Below, piece after piece: positions 51,125 to 61,300 of a stretch of DNA of 64,000 nucleotides. The DNA comes from Pseudomonas sp. NC02 (GTDB lineage Bacteria > Pseudomonadota > Gammaproteobacteria > Pseudomonadales > Pseudomonadaceae), in assembly GCF_002874965.1 (NCBI RefSeq), contig NZ_CP025624.1, forward strand, positions 2,356,001 to 2,420,000, in the 5' to 3' direction. Position numbers and translations under genes: made by a program. Numbering within the stretch: the first letter of the stretch is position 1; each line of letters opens with the position of its first letter. Below the pieces are notes generated by a model, which searched no databases, was not told the DNA's origin, and saw only the letters and a list, made by a program, of their open reading frames with translations.

Positions 51125-51159
51125 CTGTGGAAAGTGCAATCTTGGCTGTGGAAGGTGCA
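51125..51159 (+). promoter_or_regulatory. Tandem direct repeat, candidate AraC-family operator
   Basis: CTGTGGAAAGTGCA (51125-51138) is repeated as CTGTGGAAGGTGCA (51146-51159), one mismatch in 14, with 21 bases from start to start, two helical turns. AraC-family activators typically bind such spaced direct repeats. The pair lies 100 bases before the monooxygenase start, in the divergent control region with the aldehyde dehydrogenase. Confidence 0.55.
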
Positions 51160-51258
51160 TTTTCCGGGGGTGTCGCCCGCTCCATACTGGCCCCACATCC
51201 AGCGTCGTTCGTTGAGTTTGAACGCCAGCCGGACATCCAATAATAAGCAGGGCCGTCC

Positions 51259-52982
<1,724 letters not shown>

Positions 52983-53018
52983 GGCGAACACCTCTATCGA
53001 AGGCTGAAGCAGGTTCAA

Positions 53019-53108
53019 TGTGGGAGCGGGCTTGCTCGCGAATGCGGAGTGTCAGCCAATACATCTGGCGACTGACACACCGCTTTCGCGAGCAAGCCCG
53101 CTCCCACA
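53019..53108. repeat. REP palindrome pair, intact
   Basis: TGTGGGAGCGGGCTTGCTCG at 53019 is mirrored by CGAGCAAGCCCGCTCCCACA ending at 53108. This is the same REP class as the one split by the IS110 element, and serves as its undisturbed reference. Confidence 0.92.
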
Positions 53109-53137
53109 TGTGATCTCGGTAGCTCATTGCACCTGTG

Positions 53138-54466
53138 TTAGAACGGCACGGCCACGGTGACTTGGCTATAGAGATTGGTGCCATTGCCACCCACCTGGTT
53201 GCCGCCGTTGCTCTCATCCTTGTTGGGCTTGTACAAACCCAGCAGTGGCGTGACGATCAGGTGTTCGTTCACCGCCCACTCCGCGTACAGGTCCAGTTCG
53301 CGCCCATCGAGGTTGAGCATGCCGCCCTTGCTCAACGTCTTGTAGTCGAAGAACAGCGCGCCCAGGGTGACGCTGTCCAGCGGCTTGACCTTCAACGCCA
53401 CATGCTGCACCTCAGTATTGGTATTGAACGGCCCCGAATAATTGCCGGCCACCTCGCCCTGCACCCAGGTGCCGTAGCCACGGTTGAAGCCCGAAAACAT
53501 CGCATCCCAGTTTTTCGAATAGCGGCTGTAGCGGTAGGTCAGGTCCGGCGACCACGGCAGCGCGGCGAAGGTATAACCGCCTTCGGTGTACCAGGCCTTT
53601 TCCGGGCCGGCGTCCTTGTCCTGCCAGGCGTATTCAAAGGAAAAGTGCGCGTTCTCGATCCCGGCATTACCGGCGCCCCGCAGGCTGTAGATGTTCATCC
53701 CGGCGCGCTGTTTTTGCAGGTCATTGGCATAACGGTCGTCGACGCTGATGCCGTGGATATAGGTCAACCCCAGGGTGCCGGGCGCGGCGGTGTAGTCCAG
53801 GGTGCCGGCAGCCATTTCAGTGTTGGCCTGGGCGCGGTTGTCGGACTTGATCCACATTACGCTGCCATGCACGCCGTCCTTGCCACCCAGGCGTAGCACT
53901 GCGGTTTGATCGAAGGCATGCCGAGCGGCGATGTAGTAGGCGCCGCCCCGGTTGAACTTGCCGTCATCCACGCCCTTGCCGAAGTTCGGGCCGTCATCGT
54001 TGATGATGAAACCGTCGCCGAGCATGATGACCTGGCGGCCGAACGACAGGTTCACACCCTCCTTGCCCAGTGCCGGAAACAGTTCCCCCGAGCGCCAGCC
54101 GGCGAAGGCTTCGTCGAACTTGGTGGTGCGCTCGCTGCCGGTGGTCACGCCCGACGCATCGCCATCACCCCAGGTGCCCGAGCTGACCAGGTTGGCCGTG
54201 CCATACACGCTGCCCAGGGCGCCGAAGCGCTGGTCGACGCTCAAGCCATACTTGATAAAACCTTCACGCCAGGTGGAACCGCCGGTGGTGCCGTCGTAGT
54301 TCTTGCGGCTGTTGAACATCCCGTACACCGCCAGGAAGTTGCCGGTGACCTGAGTGTCGTCATCGGCATACAGCTCGAACGCCTGGGCCGATGAGTCGAT
54401 GATCATCAGCGCGATGCCCAGGCTGATGGCCCTGTACAGGTGACGGGTTTGTTGTGTGTGCTGCAT
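53138..54466 (-). CDS. Outer-membrane porin, alginate-export (AlgE/DUF1302-like) type
   Basis: 442 residues. Signal peptide at about 1-29 (SLGIALMIIDSSAQA before FELY). The mature protein is an Asp-, Gly- and aromatic-rich beta barrel, with GRQVIMLGDGFIINDDGPNFG, TLDYTAAPGTLGLTYIHG and a final strand ending in VAVPF with terminal Phe. It probably admits the aromatic substrate. It is divergent from the permease gene, with about 215 bases between them, which otherwise show no clear site. Confidence 0.82.
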   Translation of the reverse strand: MQHTQQTRHLYRAISLGIALMIIDSSAQAFELYADDDTQVTGNFLAVYGMFNSRKNYDGTTGGSTWREGFIKYGLSVDQRFGALGSVYGTANLVSSGTWGDGDASGVTTGSERTTKFDEAFAGWRSGELFPALGKEGVNLSFGRQVIMLGDGFIINDDGPNFGKGVDDGKFNRGGAYYIAARHAFDQTAVLRLGGKDGVHGSVMWIKSDNRAQANTEMAAGTLDYTAAPGTLGLTYIHGISVDDRYANDLQKQRAGMNIYSLRGAGNAGIENAHFSFEYAWQDKDAGPEKAWYTEGGYTFAALPWSPDLTYRYSRYSKNWDAMFSGFNRGYGTWVQGEVAGNYSGPFNTNTEVQHVALKVKPLDSVTLGALFFDYKTLSKGGMLNLDGRELDLYAEWAVNEHLIVTPLLGLYKPNKDESNGGNQVGGNGTNLYSQVTVAVPF

Positions 54467-54682
54467 TGTTATAGTCCCCAACAAGGTGAATTGAGGGAGC
54501 ATTAGGGCGAGCGCCACCGGGCCAAGTCTTTCCCCTGCGTGCCAGGAAATTGTCCCAGGCCGCCAGTGGCGCAGCAGTGGCAGGCAGCAACAAAACCGGC
54601 GGCAGCCAGGAGCAAGACGATCAGCCAGGGCGGGCGCAGAGTGCCAATACTTCTAAAAATCCGCTTCTTGAGGATCTGCACC

Positions 54683-56182
54683 ATGTCGATCAACGACCGG
54701 CTCACCGAACATTTGAAACGCGGCACGGTGGGCTTTCCAACCGCGCTGGCGAGCACCATTGGCTTGATCATGGCCAGCCCGGTGATCCTCACCGCGACCA
54801 TGGGGTTTGGCATCGGCGGCAGCGCCTTTGCGGTGGCGATGTTGATCGCGGTGGTGATGATGCTGGCCCAGGCGACCACCTTCGCCGAAGCCGCCTCGAT
54901 CCTGCCCACCACCGGCTCGGTCTACGACTACATCAATTGCGGCATGGGCCGGTTCTTTGCGATCACCGGCACCTTGTCGGCGTACCTGATCGTGCATGTG
55001 TTTGCCGGCACCGCCGAAACCATCCTCTCCGGCGTGATGGCGCTGGTGAATTTCGAGCACCTCAACACCCTGGCGGAATCCGCCGGCGGTTCGTGGTTGC
55101 TGGGAGTGGGCTTCGTGATTGTGTTCGGGGTGCTCAATGCGTTTGGCGTCAGCGCGTTCGGCCGGGCCGAGATCATCCTCACTTTCGGCATGTGGACCAC
55201 CTTGATGGTGTTTGGCGTGCTGGGCCTGATCGCAGCCCCAGCGGTGCAGCTGGACGGCTGGTTCGGTGAATCCCTGGTGGGCACCGACCTGATCACCATC
55301 CTGTCGCTGGTGGGCATGGCGATGTTCATGTTCGTCGGCTGCGAATTCGTCACGCCGCTGGCGCCGGACCTGCGCAACTCGGCCAAGGTGATGCCCAAGG
55401 CGATGGTGCTGGGGCTGCTGGGGGTGGCCACGTGCATGTTCATCTATGGCGCGGCCATGAAACGCCAGGTGGAAAACGTATTGATCGACGCGGCGGGCGG
55501 CGTGCACCTGCTGGATACGCCGATGGCCATCCCGAAATTCGCCGAGCAGGTGATGGGCAGCATCGGCCCGATGTGGCTGGGCATCGGCTTCCTGTTTGCC
55601 GGTGCTGCGACCATCAACACCTTGATGGCCGGTGTGCCACGGATCCTGTACGGCATGGCGGTCGACGGCGCGTTGCCCAAGGTTTTCACCTACCTGCACC
55701 CGCGCTTCAAGACACCGCTGCTGTGCATCCTGGTGGCGATGCTGATTCCGTGCCTGCACGCGCTGTACCTGGGCGGCAACACCGACAACATCATGCACCT
55801 GGTGCTGGCGGCCGTGTGTGCCTGGAGCTTTGCTTATCTGCTGGTGACGCTGTCGGTGGTGATCCTGCGGATTCGCCGTCCGGATCTGCCTCGCGCCTAC
55901 CGTTCGCCGTTCTTTCCGCTGCCGCAGATTCTGTCGAGCATCGGCATCCTGCTGGGCATGTGGTTTATCACCCCGCCGGGCATGAACCCCGCCGACATCT
56001 ACATTCCCTTTGGCGTAATGCTCGGGTGCACGGCGGCGTACGCGCTGTTCTGGACGCTGGTTGTGCAGAAGGTCAATCCATTCAAGCCCGCCTCGGTGGA
56101 AGAGGTGTTGGCCAAGGAGTTCGCCCATGAGCCGGGTCAGCCGCACAACGGGTATATCAGCCATGCTGCAAAAACTGTCTGA
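54683..56182 (+). CDS. APC-superfamily amino acid/amine permease
   Basis: 499 residues with about 12 membrane segments. The first helices contain GTVGFPTALASTIGLIMASPVILTATMGFGIGG, the usual APC entry, then EAASILPTTGSVYDYINCGMGRFFAITGTLSAYL. It should take up an amino acid or amine. The chosen ATG at 54683 has GAGG nine bases upstream. It overlaps the DUF3156 gene by 20 bases. Confidence 0.9.
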   Translation: MSINDRLTEHLKRGTVGFPTALASTIGLIMASPVILTATMGFGIGGSAFAVAMLIAVVMMLAQATTFAEAASILPTTGSVYDYINCGMGRFFAITGTLSAYLIVHVFAGTAETILSGVMALVNFEHLNTLAESAGGSWLLGVGFVIVFGVLNAFGVSAFGRAEIILTFGMWTTLMVFGVLGLIAAPAVQLDGWFGESLVGTDLITILSLVGMAMFMFVGCEFVTPLAPDLRNSAKVMPKAMVLGLLGVATCMFIYGAAMKRQVENVLIDAAGGVHLLDTPMAIPKFAEQVMGSIGPMWLGIGFLFAGAATINTLMAGVPRILYGMAVDGALPKVFTYLHPRFKTPLLCILVAMLIPCLHALYLGGNTDNIMHLVLAAVCAWSFAYLLVTLSVVILRIRRPDLPRAYRSPFFPLPQILSSIGILLGMWFITPPGMNPADIYIPFGVMLGCTAAYALFWTLVVQKVNPFKPASVEEVLAKEFAHEPGQPHNGYISHAAKTV

Positions 56183-56747
56183 GCTGTTCAGCGCCCGGCG
56201 CGCGCCTGCCGGGTATCGACCCGGCGTTACGCTGGAACACCTGCGGCGTAACCTCGGCCTGGCCGGTTATGAGGTGTGTGGACCGACAACGGCCCGGGTT
56301 TCCCTGGACAATCTCGGGCTGCAACTGGAGATCGTCGAGCGCACCGAGTCGCAGCTGTTGATGCACCTGGTGATGACCGAATTCGTACTGCGCATCCCTG
56401 CCTCGCAGCAGGGCACGGCGAGCTTCGAACTGCACCACACCGGGGCCGTTCGACGCACTGGAATCCGCTGTCGGCAGCGCTCGGGAGACAAGGAAGTTTT
56501 AGGCATTCTGCAAGCCGAGTTGCAGGAGGGCAGTGCGTTGTATCGCGCCTTGATGCCGCTGGACTTCAAGCGCCTGCGCATCGACCTGGTGGATCACCAA
56601 TGGTGCGTGCGGCTTGAGCATATGGGCGGCAGCGAGGTGGTCAATCGCATGCCGGCGTTCCGGCGCTATATCGCCTTGAGCAGCGATCAACGTGCCTGGC
56701 TGCTGGACGCCTTGAGCGGTTTCCAGCGCGCATTACAGGCCCACTGA
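56163..56747 (+). CDS. DUF3156-family protein
   Basis: 194 residues from the ATG at 56163, which lies inside the end of the permease gene (20-base overlap). It begins MLQKLSELFSARRAPAGYRPGVTLEHLRRNLGLAGYEV and has the DUF3156 look. No signal peptide or membrane part. Function unknown; the family is often found next to amine permeases, which suggests a helper role in transport or regulation. Confidence 0.75.
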   Translation: MLQKLSELFSARRAPAGYRPGVTLEHLRRNLGLAGYEVCGPTTARVSLDNLGLQLEIVERTESQLLMHLVMTEFVLRIPASQQGTASFELHHTGAVRRTGIRCRQRSGDKEVLGILQAELQEGSALYRALMPLDFKRLRIDLVDHQWCVRLEHMGGSEVVNRMPAFRRYIALSSDQRAWLLDALSGFQRALQAH

Positions 56748-56864
56748 CCGCAGGATCTGGCATCAATAGTGCAACCACCTTGGCAGACACGTACTTGTTG
56801 CGCGCATATAGATAACATGTTAACTATTGCCCGACAAAAACAAAAAGCCAAGGTGGAAACAACC

Positions 56865-57818
56865 ATGAGCATGCAACAGATTGGGCAAGACGGGCTGGAC
56901 CTCTGGACCCGGGATCTGCGCGCGGTTTGCGGTCACTTCGACACAGAACTGGCCTTCAACCGCTCGCTGTTCATCGGCAGCATCAGCACCTTTTCCCGCG
57001 GCGGTTTGCCCCTGGCCAGCCTGCGCACCAACGCCGGCCTGATCAAGCGCCCCAAGGCCCGCGCCGACCACGATGACGACCAACACTGCTTCCTCGTCAG
57101 CCAGCGCAGCGGCTACTGCCAGATCACCCAAAACGGCCAGAGCTTCCAGCTTGCCCCCGGCGAACTGTTATTGATGGACTCGGTGGGCTCCATCGACATC
57201 ACCCCGTTCGGGCTCATCGAACACGCGTCCCTGTCCTTGTCCCGCGCAGAGGTGTGCAAACAGTTCGGCAACCAGCCCAAGACCTTCGGCAAAATCTCCT
57301 CGAGCAAAGCCTGCGGGCGCATGTTGCATGTGTTGATGGATCAACTGTGCAAAGACGCACTGAACGGCGAAGGCGCGGTCGGAGAGGGGCAGGCGTTGCA
57401 GTCGGCGTTTATCTCGCTGCTGGGGTCGGCGTTTGAGCAGGAAGACGATGAGCGCGATGATTGTGGCGGGTTGCAGGGCAGCAATCTGCGCAGCTATGTG
57501 CAGAAGGTGATTGATGAGTCATTGACCCAGCCAGGGCTTAGCCCGGTGGGGTTGGCGAGTCGGTTGAATATCTCGGTGCGGCATTTGTACCGGTTGTTTG
57601 AGGAACAGGATGACAGCGTGTGCCGGTATATCCAGCGGGCGCGGTTGAAGCGCAGTGCGGATGATCTGACCAACCCGTTTTTGCGCAGTGAGTCGATTAC
57701 GTCGATTGCGTATAAGTGGGGGTTTACGGATTCGGCGCACTTTAGTCGCTCGTTCAAGAAGCAGTTTGAAGTGTCGCCGAAGGATTTTCGGGCTGGGCGG
57801 TTGCAGCAGGTGGGGTGA
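56865..57818 (+). CDS. AraC-family transcriptional regulator (FeaR-like)
   Basis: 317 residues from the ATG at 56865 (AAGGTGG upstream). The N-terminal part (about 15-190) is of the AraC-binding-2 type found in FeaR: HCFLVSQRSGYCQITQNGQSFQLAPGELLLMDSVGSIDI. The C-terminal double HTH runs from about 210 to 310: GLSPVGLASRLNISVRHLYRLFEEQDDSVCRYIQRARL and ITSIAYKWGFTDSAHFSRSFKKQFEVSPKDFR. It probably activates the neighbouring catabolic genes in response to an aromatic amine or its aldehyde. The direct repeat at 51125 is a candidate operator. Confidence 0.88.
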   Translation: MSMQQIGQDGLDLWTRDLRAVCGHFDTELAFNRSLFIGSISTFSRGGLPLASLRTNAGLIKRPKARADHDDDQHCFLVSQRSGYCQITQNGQSFQLAPGELLLMDSVGSIDITPFGLIEHASLSLSRAEVCKQFGNQPKTFGKISSSKACGRMLHVLMDQLCKDALNGEGAVGEGQALQSAFISLLGSAFEQEDDERDDCGGLQGSNLRSYVQKVIDESLTQPGLSPVGLASRLNISVRHLYRLFEEQDDSVCRYIQRARLKRSADDLTNPFLRSESITSIAYKWGFTDSAHFSRSFKKQFEVSPKDFRAGRLQQVG

Positions 57819-57858
57819 CTGGGGGTGCAGAAGATTCATTGATGTACACAGTCTAACT

Positions 57859-57882
57859 GTGGGAGCTGGCTTGCCTGCGATG
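57859..57882 (+). repeat. Single REP-like unit
   Basis: TGTGGGAGCTGGCTTGCCTG followed by CGAT is one REP half without its inverted partner. It lies after the AraC gene. Confidence 0.7.
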
Positions 57883-57982
57883 GCGATTTGGTAGGCGCTA
57901 AGCATGCTGGGGTTTACCGAATAGGCTGAACTTTCCAACTGGCTGTTCTTCCGTTATTCGAAAGGTGAGAATGTACTAATCG

Positions 57983-58396
57983 CTAGTTGAAATCTTCGTA
58001 TCTTTCAGCGCTTAACGATGCAAGCCAGGTTTTAAAAAAAGTAATTTGCTCTTGTGGGTCATTTGTCAGGTTTTCGTCTTCGTAATCAAAAATGTGAACT
58101 ATATCCTCTGGAAGGGCGGGCTTGCCCATCGTCATTTGATAAGCGACAAGCCCAGCGCCCATTTGAGATGCCATTCTGGAAGGCATGACGTTTAATTTTG
58201 CGCCTTTGCATAGAAAGGTTAGGTGGGGAAAGTCCGATCTGACTTTTGCGAGGCAAACATATATATCTTTTCCAGAGTAGATTTTTTTGAAATTTTCGGC
58301 CTCGGAAAAAGTCAAGATAAGCTTTTCATCGTCGTATTTTACAAGTGCTTCTTTTTTTTGATTGTTAGTCAGGATGTATATTTTTTTAGTCTTCAT
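57983..58396 (-). CDS. Probable immunity protein of the RHS toxin
   Basis: 137 residues, MKTKKIYILTNNQKKEALVKYDDEKLILTFSE, acidic towards the C-terminus (DIVHIFDYEDENLTNDPQEQ). The family is not recognised. The ATG at 58394-58396 overlaps the stop of the RHS gene (ATGA), and the gene is strikingly AT-rich like the toxin end of the RHS gene. Position, coupling and composition are those of cognate immunity genes of polymorphic toxins. Confidence 0.75.
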   Translation of the reverse strand: MKTKKIYILTNNQKKEALVKYDDEKLILTFSEAENFKKIYSGKDIYVCLAKVRSDFPHLTFLCKGAKLNVMPSRMASQMGAGLVAYQMTMGKPALPEDIVHIFDYEDENLTNDPQEQITFFKTWLASLSAERYEDFN

Positions 58397-61300
58397 TCTA
58401 TTTTCCTGTTCGGATTTGGAATTGAATAGCCTACGTAGCTTCCGTCTTTTTTCATAGGGGTAACGCCTAAAATGTCCTCTGTGTGTATTCTGTGGTGAAT
58501 GGCAAATTCCTTTTCTTTTGGATAGGGGGCTTGCATCCCTAATTCTGTATTTAGGTCGTGACCAGCGATACTTCTTAGAGTGTATAGATAACCTGGTTTT
58601 GTTTTGTAGCTGGTGGCGAAATTTATCCCTACCGCCTTTATAGGTGATGTACTAATGAAATTACTTGGAGGGTCGTCGCTATCAATGGCATGCAAGTATA
58701 GGTCTTCACTAGCTCCCTTGCTTTTGAAGCCGTCTTTGAACACTACATCTGGCTTGGTTTTATCTCCGCGAAAAAGATACTCCTCGCTTTCATCTGGTGT
58801 CGGTTGTTTGGGTTCTGCTTTGTTGACTGACGCTTCTGCCGAAGGCTCAGCGGCGCCAATGGTTGGCTTACAGCCGTCTCCTCCCGGACAGGTATTCAAC
58901 CCCAACGGATCCACCCACCCCGTCGGGTTGGGCACGTACTGGTATCCGTTCAGCCCGCCCGCCAGTTTCACCGGATCAGGCGTCAGGTAGCGGCCAATGT
59001 CCGGATTGTAGTAGCGATGACGGTTGTAGTGCAGCCCGCTTTCCGGGTCGAAGTATTGGCCCTGGAAGCGCAGCGGGTTGGTAACGGTGTTGACGTCCAG
59101 CTTCGCGATTTGGCCGTAGGCGCGGTAGTGCGCTGACCAGACAATTTCGCCGTCGGGGGCGGTGAGTTCTTGTGGTGTGCCGAGGTGGTCGAGTTGGTAG
59201 TGGACGGGTTTTACGTCTTCCGGGCCGTAGCCTTTCAGCAGCGCTAATGGGCGAAAGCTGTTGGGTTCGTAGATATAGCTTTGGTGGTGATCAGCACTGT
59301 GTTCGGCAATCAGCGTGTCGCCTTGCCAGAAGAACTCGGTGGTTTGGCTTTTTATCGTTTTGGCGATACGCCGTCCAAACGGGTCGTAGCGATATGTGGC
59401 TTCGGTGCCGTCCGGCTGGGTGACGCTGATCAGTCGGTGCTGGCAGTCGTAACTGTATTCGGTAACTAACTGCTGCGCCCGACCCCGGCGTTCCCGCAGA
59501 AGGTTGCCGAAGGCGTCGTAGTCGTAATGGCGGTCACCTTGCATCAACAGGCGATTGCCTTTGACGACGCTCGGACCGACGCGGTCTTGCATCAGCAGGT
59601 TGCCCGCCGGGTCGTGGACGAAGCGTTCCTGCAGGTCGTGCGAGTGGTTGGCGCGAGTCAGGCGGTCGAGCGGGTCGTAGTGGTAGTCGTGCTGGCCTTT
59701 GCGGGTGTCGAGGATGCGGGTCAGGTTGCCGCGTTTGTCGTAGTCGTATTGGCGGCGCTGGTAGCGTTGTTCCTGTTGAGTGATCGCGTGGGCGTGCAGG
59801 CGGCCCTGGTCGTCATAGTGGTAGTGGCTGAGGAGTTGGCCCTGCTGGCGTTGGTGTTCGCGGCCGGATTTGAACAGGTGCGAGGTGAGCAGGTTACCGT
59901 TGAGTTCGATGGTGGCGAGGTCGCCACCTTTGTCGTGGTGGAAGGCGAGGCGGTTGTTGTCTGGCAGCCGCAGGTAATTGAGTTGGCCGCATTCGTCGTA
60001 GCCATAGCGCAACGTGCCCCAGCCCTGGTGTTCGGCGGTGAGGCGGTTTTGCAGGTCGTATTCGTAGTGGAGCGGCCAGTGGCCGTCGTCGACGCTGAGG
60101 AGATTGCCGAGGCGGTCGTAGGTGTAATCGACAATGCTGCGGTCGGGCAGGGTTTTTCTTACCAGGCGACCGGCGCTGTCCCGCTGATAACCAGTAACCA
60201 GACGACTGCCATCGTCGCCGTACTCGGTCTTTTCCAGCAGATGCCCGGCGAGGTCGTAGGCATAGGCGGTGCGGCGCCCATCAAACCCGGTTTCCTGCTG
60301 GATCAGGCCGTTGGCGTGATAGTCGAGCCGATAGGTTTCGCCGACCTCGTTTTCAATCTCGGTCAGTAACAACCGAACATTGTCATAACGGTATTTAAGC
60401 TGCGTGCCGTCCGGATTAATCCGGCGGCTGATCAGGTGCAGACCATCGGCGTATTCGTAGCGGGTGACGCGGCCCAACTCGTCGCGCTCAGCAGTGATTT
60501 TTCCGTACGGGTTGTAGCTGAATTCGCGTGTGGCCCCGTCAGGCTGAATCACTTTCAGCAAACGACCTACGGCGTCCCACTGATACTGGGTCAGCGCACC
60601 ATGCTCATCCTCGCAAGCCACCTGCCGCCCCAGCTCGTCATAGCGATAACGCCGCACACCGCCATTCGCCAGTTTTTCCTCAATGAGCTGGCCGCGTTCG
60701 TTCCAGATAAAGCGTTGGCTTCTGTTATCCGGATACCAAACACCCGTGAGCTTTCCGTGTTGGGTGTAGGTGTATTCGGTGTAATTGCCGTCCGGATCAG
60801 TCTTGCGAGTGATATCGCCTTGATCGTTACGCTGGTATTTCCACACCGCGTCACCACGGCGCACAACCCGTACGAACCCGTTGTCATGCTCGTAGGACGT
60901 CGGCGTATCGTCCCCGGGAAACAGCGCAATCAACCGACCGGCTTCGTCGTACTGATAGGCCGTCACCGCCCCCAGCGGATCCTGCTCGACCGTCAGCCGG
61001 CCTTTTTCATCGTAGGATTTGAAGTGCTGCGCGCCGTCCGGATCGATCCGCTGCACCAGCCGAGCGCGCTGGTCGTGGACGTAGACTTCCTGGCTGCCAT
61101 CGGCGTTGTGTACGGTGACAGTGCCGTTGTCATCCCACACATACCGTGTGTCCATCTGCGAAAAGCTGGCCCAGTGGCGGACGCATCGCGCCGCCTTGCC
61201 GGACCGTTCCCACTCCCAGAAGAAACTCGCCCCGCCGGCCAGTTCCCGTTCCAGGATCACCTGCTGATCGTCGTAGCGATAACGCTCGCTTTCGCCTACC

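Noticed and set aside
54567..54582. TGGCGCAGCAGTGGCA as a sigma-54 promoter for the APC permease
   Set aside because: The ten-base spacing fits, but the -12 part lacks TTGC and the neighbouring genes have no link to the sulfur activator. Such chance matches are expected in GC-rich DNA.
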